Source: Laccaria trichodermophora
Taxonomy: Eukaryota > Basidiomycota > Agaricomycetes > Agaricales > Hydnangiaceae
NCBI GenBank assembly: GCA_018417955.1
Contig: JACTVC010000010.1
Location: 1,004,763-1,068,762 of the forward strand
Reading direction: 5' to 3'
DNA: 64,000 nucleotides
Below, piece by piece: positions 48,273 to 60,023 of the stretch (the first letter of the stretch is position 1; each line of letters starts with the position of its first letter). Under the pieces are notes generated by a model. It saw only the letters and a list, made by a program, of their open reading frames with translations, was not told the origin of the DNA and ran no database searches. Both the position numbers and the translations under genes were made by a program.

Positions 48273-49022
48273 TTATATATAAACATTGGACAAACAGCCT
48301 ATGGACCCAGAAAGCAGTCTGAATTTGGATAGAATGATCTCGACGGGAATATTCCAGAGACCTTCACGGGCAAATCTGCCGACAGGCTTGAGAAATGGTG
48401 TGGTGAGAGCATCAGAACGGTACACAAGTTTCGGGTGGTCCGAATTGTTCCCAGTATAATAGCACATACGTTCATAGGTGTCAGGAGCATGCTCAGAAAC
48501 AACAGTTGCCTCGTTGGTGAGGGTGACGGTAGGGGAATCGGTTGAGTTTGATGGGTTGCTGAAAGTAGGGGAATTAAGCGAGGGGGGTGAGCTGGGGCGC
48601 CTGTATAGTGAGTCCTGGAGGCTGAGACACTGAAGAGCAAACAGGGAGGGCTCTGGACAGAAAGCGGTAAGTCTGATAAAGGTGTGAAAGATAGTAAAAA
48701 GACTTGCTGATCAGGTCTGGACGTTTTTTCATCATCTCGAGTACATGTGCAGCAGGTCGGAATATGGTAAGTATGACATGAACTTTGCAGTTGGTAGACA
48801 GCAAAAAGGGCGAGAGGGCAGGGGAGAAGAGTCACCCCTCTCAGTATGGTGCCAAGGAATGATGGTAGAAAGCATGCCACTGTACTAAAAGTGGATGAAG
48901 AAACTCACCTTCATTATTAAGGACACCAATCTTGGTCAGTTCATTATCAGAGAATGGGAAAGCTTCAAAAGGTCAGTGTGGAATTGACAAGGGAAAAGCG
49001 ATGAGACCCACGAGGGGGATCC
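48273..49022 (-). pseudogene. Hypothetical gene with apparent frameshift
   Basis: Minus-strand pieces look like exons. They are MDPPRGSHRFSLVNSTLTF from an ATG at 49022, AFPFSDNELTKIGVLNN near 48905-48965, AAHVLEMMKKRPDLIS near 48720-48765, and a C-terminal exon containing SPTVTLTNEATVVSEHA and FAREGLWNIPVEIILSKF. Between the first two pieces the frame shifts by one base at a run of four T (near 48970). The first frame then stops, whereas the second frame continues smoothly. Either an intron is missed, or a base was inserted (mutation or sequencing error). I do not recognise a family. Confidence 0.35.
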
Positions 49023-49602
49023 ATAGTAGACTTGTAATTGCAGGGTTGTGTTGAGTAATGAGTAAAGTTTGCAAAAGGAGACGCAGATTGGGTTTAGGTG
49101 AAACCCTGAAAGAACGGTCTAAAAATAAGATTGGTGTAAACTGCACGAAACGGCCCGGCGTGGACTGGATGAGTTAAGACCAGGTTCCTGCGTCTGCACC
49201 AACCAGGTTTGCCAGCGTATCGATCGAGCACGTTCCCAAAATAAAATTGGGCCCCGTATTCATTCAATGACTTCACCTTGGATGGGAAATAGTCGGGAAG
49301 TGCTGGTAAAACTACTGTGTCATCGGGGTTCATGATTCACGGATTCCAAGGCCACATACCAAATTTGTGAGCACTCCAGTCATTAAAGCCAAGGATGACC
49401 ATAGAACTGATATGGGGTGGACAGGATTAAGGCGTCGATAAAGCAACACATTTCGCCAGAACACGATCCAAGTCATATAGCCTGCATCATGATCATAAAG
49501 AAAGGACGAATGCGCGGGGTGAAATGCAGTTATCAATTCAAATGTCAAAAGTACAAGAATTGTTGCTCGCCAATTAACCCTCGTGGATAATCGATACGGG
49601 CG
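49023..49602. other. No supported gene
   Basis: Two minus-strand frames (49094-49333 and 49330-49548) are open, but their products look unlike proteins of known families and no splice structure links them. The stretch may contain the promoter of the broken gene below 49022. Confidence 0.4.
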
Positions 49603-51226
49603 TTATTGCCCCTTCTTCGCAGCCTCCTTTAGTGATTCAAAGAACTCCCGAACATCCGACTCGTTAACGACCTTGCCGTCCTGAGCGAATGGGCGGAGGA
49701 AACTTTTCAAACCATCCCTGTAACGAGGAGTATACGTCACAAATATGGCATTTGATAGCAACTTAAAACTGACCGCATCTCGTTGAAAGCATGGATGCCA
49801 TCTATAGCTCTATCACGCGGAAGCCGTTCCAACGCTCGCATGCCCAGTTCCTCCAAGGAGAGTCCTGTTCACGGGAAATGTTATCAACTACAAGGTCGAA
49901 AAGTGAAGGCGAAGCCAAGAAGCTTTTCACCTGAATCAGGATCGTCTGGTGGCTCGTATGTGTCTTCTTCCTCCAAAAGGTAAGATTTTGTCTCCAAAGA
50001 GGGAAGACACTAGACGAACATGAGGTCAGGACGAACCACATTGTCAAGAAAGAAAAACTTGCTGAATGACAGCGACACCACCGTTCCCTGAATCCATCAG
50101 TCAGAAAGACGTCGCCTGTTCCCAAAGAATGGTCTAGATCGAAGGAGATTCCATCTTCGAAAAGCTTTTGGGCGTATGGGTTACGTGGAGGGGCAATGCA
50201 TGCGTTTGATGGTGGTGAGGTTGCACTAGAACTTGAAGTGCCACGAGCCCGTTTTGCGTCTGGTTCCTGCGCCAAGGATGGTGAAAGCGGCCGTTTTGCA
50301 CCAGAGGTCAATGTAGTAGAAGAATCGTCGACGGTAACAAGCTCTTCCGGATGTTGTGTATCGCCATTGAGACACCTCCAAGGTTCAGTAGTGCTATTCC
50401 GTACGACCATCATAGCACCCCGAGTCCCAGCCCACTTCTTTAGGGTTTCGATATTTGAAACGCAAGAACCACAAATAAAGCTCTCATATTCAGACGCAGA
50501 GATAAGAGGAGGAGGAAGTCCTGAAGAGGAAGCCTCTGACACGGCGTCTTCGTTATCTTCACCGTTCACTGGCGTTTCTGATTGCTCAGGCTGGGGAGTG
50601 GGCTCTCTGGAGGTTGGTCGCTGCCGAAGATTGCAACATGATTCGTGAAACCAGTCCTGGTTGGTCAGGTCAGCGAGGTTAAGTACTCAGAAAGAAACGA
50701 GTAAGGCACACCTCGCAAGCAAGACATTGAATCATCGTTTCTCGTTCTGTTTTCGCGTCATATGGTCTTCCACATCGACAAAATTTGCCTTCGAAATTCT
50801 GACCATATACGTTGGTAGTATTCTCATCCTTCAAAGTTGTATTGAGTGTGCAAGGATGAGCTATACTGGCAGTTGGACAGTCACATCGAAAGTTGCGCTT
50901 CGGAAATCTGGAGTCAAATTCCAAGTCAATCCAGTACCCAATTTGTAGTCGGATTGTTGCTCACAACTCAATCTGTTCATGATCTGTGTGGCACGCAACT
51001 GAACAGGCTGAACACAATCCGCGAGATTCAGGACAAGTAACACACAAGTAGACTGCTTGTCTTCAGGACATTTCAATAAACTCCGCGATAGGATAAGAAA
51101 CTGGGACACGAACCTAAGGGACCCAAGCGAATATGTGCATTGGGAGAACTGGTGTGGAAGAGCAAGCGCCGCCTCTCGAACAAGATGTTCTTGTGAGGCA
51201 AGATACTCAGTCAGAGTTGAAGCCAT
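49603..51226 (-). CDS. UBR7/Mlo2-type UBR-box and PHD-like protein (putative E3 ubiquitin ligase)
   Basis: From the start MASTLTEYLASQEHLVREA the spliced protein runs into a UBR box: CPESRGLCSACSVACHTDHE, then RNFRCDCPTASIAHPC. A PHD-like finger follows: FCRCGRPYDAKTERETMIQC, then LACEDWFHESC after splicing. This UBR-plus-PHD order and the later ICGSCVSNIETLKKWAG are typical of UBR7 and fission yeast Mlo2. UBR7 has been linked to histone H2B ubiquitination; Mlo2 affects chromosome segregation when overproduced. The C-terminus contains GTGDVFLTDGFRERWCRC, LEELGMRALERLPRDRAIDG and a final KSFLRPFAQDGKVVNES helix set. Several introns. It is divergent from the hydantoinase-type gene at 51612. Confidence 0.88.
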
Positions 51227-51567
51227 TCGGCGAGCCTATTCAAGTTGAATCTTCACAATTGCTGGCAGACTTGTAGGATAGAGCAAGAATAGAGGATGAA
51301 ATTTGGATGAAATTGGGTTGGTATGGTTTGTGGTGGGTTGAAAAGGGCGGGCCGTTCGCCCGGAATACAAACGGAAGCTTGTCTCCTTTACACTTCCCGA
51401 CTTTGCTACGATTTCACTGTAGCCTCTTGATCACATTCATGTAAATCCAATCTTTCCGATGACCTGCAATTTCATTCAAAAACAGGTTCTCAGCGGTGCC
51501 TTGAGGGAGCTGTGGAGTTCATCAACCTGGGCTCGTCGGAATAGAGACGGAAACTCCACACAGAACA

Positions 51568-51574
51568 TATAAAG
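51568..51574 (+). promoter_or_regulatory. TATA-like element before the hydantoinase-type gene
   Basis: TATAAAG lies 38-44 bp upstream of the ATG at 51612 in the 386-bp divergent region shared with the UBR7-type gene. Its presence right before the first codon of the B domain supports transcription starting here and not in a lost A domain. Confidence 0.4.
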
Positions 51575-51611
51575 CGTTGATTGCCTGCACCGGAACACCA
51601 CAATCACCAGA

Positions 51612-53861
51612 ATGTCTAACCAAGCACCTTCTTACAAGACGCCTAGCAGAGGTCCTGATCCTATTCTCTTGACTCTCTTCGCCAACCGCTTCATGAGCGT
51701 CGCGGAGGCGATGGGGCGATCCCTGCAACAGACTGCTATCAGCACGAATATCAAGGAGCGCCTCGATTTTTCCTGCGCTTTGTTCGCCCCAGATGGAGAC
51801 TTGGTCGCGAATGCGCCCTTTATTCCTATCCATCTTGGTTCAATGAGCTTGTGCGTATGTTGACTTGCATGAACCCTCACTTGTGTTAACGATCGACCCT
51901 TTAGTGCGGTAAAGTATCAAATGAAGCTTCACGGGAAGTCATTGAAAGAAGGAGACGTTCTCATGACGAACTCTCCTCACGCAGGCGGCTCGTACGTTAT
52001 ACATACCTCAACTTGACAGAACTTGTTGACACTCGAATAGACATCTTCCCGATATTACGATCATAACGCCCGTCTTTGACTCCAAGACAAAAGAAATCAT
52101 CTTCTTCACTGCATCCCGAGGGCATCACGCCGATATCGGCGGCATTTTACCAGGGTCAATGCCGCCAACCTCTGTCAGCATCTTTGAAGAAGGAGCAGAG
52201 ATCGTCAGCTTCAAGATCGTTGATGGCGGGATCTTTGACAGAACTGGTTTGGTCGAGTATATGGTCGAAAAACCAAGTCAATATCCTGGGAGCTCTGGAT
52301 GTCGTAACATTCGGGATGTTGAGAGCGACCTCAAAGCAGTACGTACCTCCAATCAATTACATGATGGAATCTAACACCAGACTATCTTTAGCAAATCGCC
52401 GCGAATCATAAAGGGATCCAGCTTATCCATGCCAGTGCGTCAATACGTTGTTCCTTCATTGTCTGTTCTAACAAAGTCGCAGTCGTCGACGACTACGGAC
52501 TCGATACGGTGCAAGAGTATATGTACCACATCCGCTCTAACGCCGAGAAATCTGTGCGGAATCTTCTCCGCGACGTTGCTAAACGTGCTGGATCCAACGT
52601 TCTTTCTGCCGTCGATTACCTTGATGATGGCTCGCCGGTACGCATCATCAATCTCGTTGCATTGTCGAAATACTCAATACCTCATCAGATCAACCTACGG
52701 GTAGAAATTAACGAAGAAGAAGGCTCGGCCATTCTCGATTTCACAGGCACAGGTTGCGAGGTCCGAGGGAATTTGAATGCGCCCATTTCTGTAGTGCATT
52801 CGGCAGTCATCTACTGCATGCGGTCCATGCTGGATATTGATATTCCATTGAATGCAGGGTGTCTTGTGCCGCTTGAGAGTATGTTCTGATATCCAACTCC
52901 AACTTGCTTGTCAAATTGACGCCAAATTTGTTGTTCAGTCATAATTCCGCCGAAGTCGCTGTTGTCGCCATCACGCACAGCCGCGGTTTGCGGAGGCAAC
53001 GTTTTGACATCCCAAAGGATTGTGGATGTCGTTTTGAAAGCCTTCCATGCCGCTGCTGCTAGCCAAGGGTGTACCAAGCAAGTCCTTGCAGCAAAAGACG
53101 TCTTCCTCTTGACTAAACTTTAAAACATAGCAATCTCACATTCGGTGCTGGCGGAAAAGACAAGGATGGCAATAGTATAGCTGGCTGGGGCTATTACGAG
53201 GTGACTTTTTCGTTCTATTCTCTGTACAGAGTCTGAACCTTCTGCGGAGGAAGACAATCGCAGGTGGTTCGGGTGCCGGTCCCTCATGGCACGGAACTGA
53301 TGGCGTCCACACACACATTACCAACACTCGAATAGGGGACGTCGAGATTCTTGAAAGAAGATATCCCGTCATGTTGCACCAGTTCGGACTGCGCAGTGGC
53401 TCCGCAGGAGTTGGGAAATGGCACGGTGGCGAAGGAGCTGTTCGCGAGATTGAGTTCTTGGAGCCCATGCAGGTTTCTATCTTGTCAGAGGTATCGTCTC
53501 TCTTCAAGGTGGACACCATCTTCCTGGTTCTTAACCTCTTTTCTTCCAGCGACGGACGCGGCAACCATACGGACTGGAAGGTGGTGGACCTGGTGCACTG
53601 GGCCGCAATACCTGGATCAAGCAGTGTCGAGAGGAAGACGGCGATCTTGTCCAAGACAGCGGCATACTCACTCGCGAAATTAACGTTGGTGGTAAGGCGA
53701 CGATATGGATGGGTAAGGGTGACCGGTTTTTGATTGAAACCCCTGGTGGAGGCGCGTGGGGTGTTGACGAGGGAAGGCTGAAAGCTGACGCTGAGCATGT
53801 CAAGGCATGGGAACCGAGAGGCTCGATAGCGGAGAGAGCAGCAGCGCAGGCTGCATTCTAG
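51612..53861 (+). CDS. Hydantoinase B/5-oxoprolinase B-domain protein, stand-alone
   Basis: The spliced protein (roughly 570-600 residues) starts just before the typical B-domain opening: [40 protein letters not shown]. It continues [84 protein letters not shown] and [16 protein letters not shown]. It ends [16 protein letters not shown]. This is the HyuB half of ATP-dependent 5-oxoprolinase, which opens 5-oxoproline to glutamate. The usual fungal enzyme is a HyuA-HyuB fusion of about 1,270 residues. No HyuA sequence lies upstream, where the UBR7-type gene begins instead. Introns are about 50 bp. The substrate may be another cyclic amide. Confidence 0.88.
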
Positions 53862-54002
53862 TTGGGCCCCATGGAGAGTTGATCAATGCAGGAAGCTACT
53901 CAAGTTGCGACAACAATGGGAATTCGATATACACTCATGTGCCGGTCTTTGAATACAAATATTTGTGTTTTGAAGGACTAGATATAAATCAGGAGGAGTT
54001 GA

Positions 54003-54536
54003 CACCTTAAACAAGGGACGATCGGGTAGCTAAGCAAAGCCTTTGACAGATTGCGTGACAAACTAATCATTTTTGCACCTCTTATGTAATTAATACAGAC
54101 TTATGGAAAATTTTATATATTGACGGCGTGTTTGCCTATTGTGCAAAGGTGATGTCCAGATGTAAAAGAAATGTTGTTATTATTTTTAAAATGTGTCTTG
54201 AGGTACATCCACAGGACAAAAGGCTGGGAAGAATTAAAATTTGTAAACATAACAAATTTCAGGAACAATTCAGTCTGTCTCTTTGGCAATAGGAAAAACT
54301 TTTATTTTTTGCAAAGCTTTGCCTAGGTAACACAGTTGTGGGCAAATTTAAACAATAAGCACATTAATTGTTTTTTCTCTGTCATGCCCCCTTTGAACAA
54401 TTGGCAGACATACGGTCACAATAAAAAATTTCCCATTGGTTTGTTGTAATTACATAACCGATGCAAAAATGATTACTTTGTCACGGAATCCGTCAAGGGC
54501 TTCGCTTAACTGCCCGATCGTCCCTTGTTTAAGGTG
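54003..54536. mobile_element. 534-bp MITE with about 95-bp terminal inverted repeats
   Basis: The left end CACCTTAAACAAGGGACGAT and the right end (its inverse, finishing GTTTAAGGTG) extend as inverted repeats for about 95 bp each, with scattered mismatches. TGA flanks both sides (54000-54002 and 54537-54539), consistent with a 3-bp target duplication. The interior is AT-rich and non-coding. Three-base duplications occur in PIF/Harbinger and CACTA elements. The CAC start slightly favours a CACTA-like origin, but I cannot decide. Confidence 0.85.
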
Positions 54537-54777
54537 TGAGCTAGACAGCACTGTCCGACAGCACATTGACCATCGATCAATCATCAAACAATCACTGCAA
54601 CATATGATCGCCCACGGTAAAAGAACGCCTTCCAAACCGCTTCTTCTACTTTAATCAGCCTCGGAGACGTCCAAGAAACACCTGATTGCATGATGGCGTG
54701 GTGCCTGATGGATTCAGCTCCGTATTTAAATACCAACACGTCGAAAAGCGCCCCAAGTCTGTATAATCTTATCAACC

Positions 54778-56464
54778 ATGACGGACCTTGATCTCACACC
54801 CTTCATCCTCGACCAGTCTTTGATTAATTATACCCTTCTTGCCACAAGGGATGCCCTAACAAAGTCTGATGGGGCGGCTGCGGTATTGGCTAAGAAAAGG
54901 GCGATCCCCGCGCTTGAGTTCTTTACAACTCTCCTCGATCCTTCCATCGAGCAGGAGAAGGTGCAATTGGACGCGTTCAAAAAGTATCTCGCAGCATTTG
55001 ATGGTAATCCAAGAGTCGTTCAGTCACCCTCCACGCTTTACTGAGCCATTATCAGATGAGAGCATCGCATCTGAAGTACTTGCAAGTTTGCCAAAGCCAG
55101 AGCCTGCAACCGCAGATGCCGCTCAACCTACAGATGTTTTTAACCTTACGCCGGCGCAGCGTGTTTTGGGGCTTCCAGAAACACTAAGCCTTATCCTCTC
55201 GCATGTCTCTCCTTTGTCCAAGCCTGGACGCGAGACTTACAAAGCTGCGTCGTTGGTATCACGATCCTTCCATCACGCCTCGCAGATCACCCTGTGGTCT
55301 ATTCCCCGAGATCTCGACACCGTCGAGCAACAAGTGCGTTTTGCCTTTGGCGCTTCCATCTCTGTCGCTTTGAGTGAGCCTTTGGGCAATCACGTCAAGA
55401 GACTCAGGATCCGTCGCGTTAGAGGCGGATGGAACGATCGTATTATTCATAAAATTGTCAAGGTCTCCCAAGGAGTTGAAGATCTTACCCTTCATTGCGG
55501 TGATGTGGAGGATGGTGTGACTCCCATCACACAGGCCTTCGTCTCATCTCTACACACCATCCTCAACTCCCTCCCTAAACTCAGAACCCTTGATCTGTGT
55601 AAATTTTCATACACACCCGTGCCCGATTTCGAATCTGACATTCCTGCCAATGGCCTTGTCCCCTTCGCTAAACTAGAGTCTCTGACTCTATATGGTTTTG
55701 CCTGGTACTGGCCCGCCATCTCAAAGGGGCTTGGCGCAAACCTCAAATCTCTCGAGATTGGACTAGGCACTCGACTAGCCGAGGAGGAACTTCTTAGACT
55801 CTCAACCCAAACAACAGCTTTAATTTCCCTCAATCTCGCTTGTCCAATTACTCTCAGAATCCTCCAATCATTCGTAAATAATGCGCCGGGCCTCGAATCT
55901 ATCACCGTCTACCGGTTCGACGACATCGACGATGCCTTTACTAATGGCTTCTTCGCAGCCGTAATCCAGCTCCCCAACCTTAAAGCCATCTCGTTCAGCC
56001 ACCCCGTTGCGAATAGGCAGCTCACTGTCCTCCAACAGTCCTCTGCACCACTCGCAGACATCAACATCAAAATCCAAGAAGACTCCCCTGAAGCTGAGGT
56101 CAACCAATGGCTCACGGAGCTCATCAAAGCCAAAAAGCAGACCCTCACCAGCCTCGGAGTATCCTTCTTCGGTTCTGAGCTTCTGAAACCCACAGATGCA
56201 CTTATCACCGCTCTCTCTGGTTGCCCCCAGCTCAAGACCCTATACATCGATGCAGCGGACGCAGCGGAAGGCGTGGTTGGCTTAGGACTGAGTGCGAGCG
56301 TCGTCGAGTCCTTGCTAAGAAACTGCCCCAACTTGCGCCTCACGCCGTTTGTGGAAAGTTTGGTGACTGGCAACGAGGTTTATGAGAAGGAGTTCAAACA
56401 GAAGATGGAGGCGGTAGAGAGGGAGCTGGAACTTGAGAATGAGGAGGATATATTGGGCAATTGA
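54778..56464 (+). CDS. F-box-like protein with leucine-rich repeats
   Basis: Two exons (54778-55003 and 55056-56464) are joined across a 52-bp intron to give about 544 residues. A helical N-terminus (MTDLDLTPFILDQSLINYTL) precedes an F-box-like segment (LGLPETLSLILSHVSPLSKP, YKAASLVSRSFHHASQITLW). Irregular leucine-rich repeats follow (LPKLRTLDLCKFSYTPVPD, LESLTLYGFAWYWPAISKGL, LPNLKAISFSHPVANRQLTV, CPQLKTLYIDAADAAEG) and an acidic coiled C-terminus. Such proteins are very numerous in mushrooms, and most are thought to select substrates for SCF ubiquitin ligases. No target can be inferred. A TATA-like tatttaaata lies at 54723-54732, about 50 bp upstream. It sits next to a MITE. Confidence 0.82.
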
Positions 56465-57303
56465 AGTTGACAAAATCGAAGAAGTAGTTTATTGCCATTC
56501 TTGGTGAGATTGTAGCATGCATTTGTATTTTGTAGAACCAGGTTGGAACCAGTCGCCGCCCTCTCAAAAGGAGATGAAGCAGGGGTCCGGATCCAACGGC
56601 CCGAGCAACCTCAACTTGAATCTCTTCGCACTTGCTTTGCACAAGTCCACAACCTCTGGCATTTCATGAATTCAACTTATTGGGCGCACCACCGGAGCCT
56701 ACTTGACATATTCACGTTTCGCCTTTGGGCACTGGTCCTGCCAGCAAGGGTCAAAGCGGGTCAAAGCGCTGTTCGGAATAGCTAGTGACTACCGGCCTAG
56801 TTCAAGGAGAATTGCGAATCTGAAGGCTATAGGCGCAATACTGACAACTGGGAACCAAGTGGGAGCATGTAAGCCACTAGCAACTGAAGGAAAAAAACTA
56901 ATATGGGGACAGGATTTTTAAGTTCAGCGTGTTTGCCAGGACAATAATAACATCCCGTGTTCATTTGTTCACTTCGCGCGAATTTGACTGCCTCTGCATG
57001 GCCCTTATTGATGAACGGCCGTCTCTCATAACAACCTACTCGCGAGATGCTCCAATTGTGTTGATAACCTGTCCAATTGTATGCTGGAGGCTTCTATCAA
57101 GCACAGACCAAGATCTTAGAGGCAACGTACTCAGACTTGTCCGCCTCTGGCGACAAGGCTTTCTTTTGCCGAGGGCGCGTTGACCTGGTCGCCGCCGCCT
57201 TGTTGTTCTGAGCTTCTCGTAGGCCAATGCGTGCTATGTCGCCTTGCCAGTAGCTGGCCTCTGGTGGGTCGAATTTCATCATACTTCGTGACTTTCATTG
57301 ACC
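56465..57303. other. Intergenic, no gene seen
   Basis: No frame with family resemblance or splice logic was found on either strand. The last part should be the promoter of the gene at 57359. Confidence 0.5.
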
Positions 57304-57310
57304 TATAAAA
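57304..57310 (+). promoter_or_regulatory. TATA box of the first nuclease/kinase-like gene
   Basis: TATAAAA lies 49-55 bp upstream of the ATG at 57359. This position suits a fungal TATA box and favours that ATG over the in-frame-looking ATG at 57310, which overlaps the box. Confidence 0.5.
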
Positions 57311-57358
57311 TGGACCCCACTCGAACAACTCCAATAATTTACCGCAAGTCTCACTTTG

Positions 57359-59890
57359 ATGGCGTCGCGAAGGACCTCTGTCCGCGGCAAGGATGGTTCT
57401 TCCGTCACTGCCCCTACTGCCACTCAGTTGAAAGCCGATCTCGACAATCTTCCATCGACCTCCGTTCCTTTGTCGAAGAGAGTTTCAAAGAGGCTCCTTG
57501 CGATACTGAAGACTTCCCCTGGTATGGTCACTTTCACACACATTTCACCTTTGTTCTTGCTCACGCATTCGTCGTAGTATTAAAATCGACTCTGGACGCC
57601 TCTGCTTTAGCCTCCTCATCGAGTACACCGATAACCCCAAGGTACCCGCGTAGAACGCGCGTCACTTCTACCACTGTCCCACCACCCCCATCCTCCGTTC
57701 CTTATCTTTTCACTTGGAATCCTCCTTCGCTCGTAAACGAGGCGAAGGTCAAGGGAAGTGTCAGTTCCCGGCGTCCCCGCTTTTATGACATGCACCTCCA
57801 CGAAGACCTCATTCTCAAGAAAGTCGTTTTGGTCCCTGACATGGCCTCGCAAATTGCGAGAGTTGCAGACACATCACTAAAAAAACATTACGATGTTTTC
57901 CTGCGTCATCGTGGAGCCGCAGCCCATCCAACAAAGATGACTCTGGATGATGTCAAAATTCGCCACACACAGAGCGAATCAGAAGTACGGAGCTTTTACC
58001 AGGATGACATCGTACCTCCCTGCCGGAAAATGGCGTCGATCCTCGGTTTAGGAACTGACAATGAGAGCGTCTTCGGCTGGAGCACCAACCGCCCTGAACA
58101 GAAACGAGCTATGGCCGATGGGTTTCTTTCGCTCAAAGCGGGCCCAACTACTCTCAACAAAGATTTACGGGCGCATATCGATCTCATTATGTATTGGAAG
58201 CTTGACATTCTCGTATTATGGGAGTTCAAAAGCCTTGCCGCGGGCTGCAGAGGTGTCATGATGGCAATTCGGCAATTGGCCACAGATAATTCTTTCGTCT
58301 GGACGGCTTGCACTCCCAGCTGTCATTGTAACTCGAAGAAGTTCCATCCGCACGATAACCCGAGGTTTGTCAAGACGGGAAGGAAAACTGGTCCCGATGC
58401 CCGGTCGCCTCCCTGGACTTTCATTTCTCCACGAGAGAAGAAGCGTCCATTTGATGATACATGTCAGTTGGATGATGGAGGCGACTACATCTCAGAAGGG
58501 GAGGATGATCTCCCGGACGGCGATCCAACTGAGGAGGAGTATTCGGTGTCCGACACCGTGAAAGAGACTGATGTCACTAAAGCACACGATATTTTGCAGC
58601 AGGTCAGCTATGCTCATCATTCACATCTCCCGATACTGATTTTTGTGTGGAAAGGGCTGGGCAGAGGCCGTTCAGTCTGATGCCACTTTTTTTGTGATCA
58701 ACGCGGGTCAATACGAATATCTTTGCATTCGAGGTCGGGAGGAACAAACGCTCTATGTATCGGAGACGATAAAAATCTGCGAGTCAGTCCCCGCCTATGG
58801 GAAACTTCATACTGGGCTGTATATTGCGGCCTTCGACGATGCACTCGACCGCGCTGAACAGCTGAGAGAAATACAAGTCTCATCGACGCTGGTTTTTGAT
58901 CGCCTTTACAGTCGCAAATATCCCTATGACAGGGTCCAGTACAACCACGTTTTTCAACTCGACATCGCGTCTCATGACGAAGCGATCGTCGATCAGGCCA
59001 AAGATCAAGAGCTGCTCTTTGTACGTGGAGTTTTTACAACGTGCCTGCTTTTGTTGATGAAATTTCAGAAAATAAGTCAGACGCTGGAACAGAACCTTGA
59101 AATCCCAATACAATCAGATATTCGAGACGTCTTGGGTCAAGCTTGTCAAATACAGATACAAAGATTCCGACGACTGAACAGTGAAGGCGTTCCATTTGAG
59201 GGTCCTGATGGACCACACACCTTTCTCTTGAGGCTTCAATCGTTGACTGACAAGGTCTTCGATTGTACGGTAGTAACATGGGACAAGTCTTTCAGCAAGA
59301 AGTTCGTACTAAAAGTTGCAGAGCGGAAATCCGACCAGGAAAAACTTCGCGACGAGTACGTGAGGTATCTTTGGCTCAAAGAAGAGGGGTTTACCAACGC
59401 GGTGGAAATGTTTGGACTATTCGAATGCGAGGTCGAGGGGATGCTGAAATTGGGGCTTCTTTTATCATATGGTGGAGTTTCGCTCTTTCACTCCGCCAGC
59501 GTGATCACAAAAGTAAAACTGTGGGTGTTGAAAGAATTATGTCAGTGCCCAGCTCATCCTTTCAATAGCGCACGTTTGCAGCCGCAAGCCGAGAAGATTT
59601 TGAAGGATCTCAAGCGGCATGGCATCATGCACCATGGGCTACTCCGACAGCATTTCCTTGTCAGCTCGTCAGATCGCCTCTCGCTAATTAGCTGGGCACA
59701 TGCTGATCATCATTTCGGGTCGCTCGAGGAGGGCGTCAGCATGGATGAAGACGATTCGCTTGAACATCTAGACCTGACTGGAACAGAGGCGATGACCGAC
59801 CTCATGCAGGAGAGGCGAGCAAGGCAGCGTGATGCGTTGGAGAACGAAGTGATGACTCGTAGTATTCGAAAAGCTTTCAGGTTGGAGTGA
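57359..59890 (+). CDS. PD-(D/E)XK-like nuclease plus pseudokinase protein (paralogue A)
   Basis: Four exons (57359-57521, 57578-58602, 58655-59020, 59070-59890) encode about 790 residues. After a basic Ser/Thr-rich leader come YDVFLRHRGAAAHPTKMTLD and FYQDDIVPPCRKMASILG. Next is an ADGF motif followed by DLRAHIDLIMYWKLDILVLW and then EFKSLAAG. Asp, a spacer and Glu-Phe-Lys fit a PD-(D/E)XK nuclease core. An acidic linker leads to AWAEAVQ-like AEAVQSDATFFVINAG and AYGKLHTGLYIAAFDDALD, shared with paralogue B. The C-terminal kinase-like part keeps the ATP-lysine region (KKFVLKVAERK) and hinge (LLLSYGGVSLF). Its catalytic loop reads MHHGLLRQHFLV and the DFG position LISWAHA, so catalytic Asp, Asn and metal Asp are gone. 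Related architectures occur in Crinkler-RHS-type effectors of fungi; that link is inference. Confidence 0.75.
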
Positions 59891-60023
59891 ATATGTGCCT
59901 TGGGAGTTGTGGAATTATCATTTATGAACGGAAATATGTTGACTGCTATTTGGTATTTATGGCAAACAAGGTTTCGTAATCAATGCTCAGCAGAATCAAC
60001 TTTCAAGCATCTATGCAACACCA

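Noticed and set aside
49094..49548. Two consecutive minus-strand frames of 72-79 residues
   Set aside because: No splice signals link them and the products look random.
16901..53861. A secondary-metabolite cluster joining both A-T-R genes, the FAD monooxygenase and the hydantoinase-type gene
   Set aside because: Housekeeping genes (SNC1, kinase, POL2, ASE1, UBR7-type) lie between them, and no transporter or regulator is present. Co-function is not supported.
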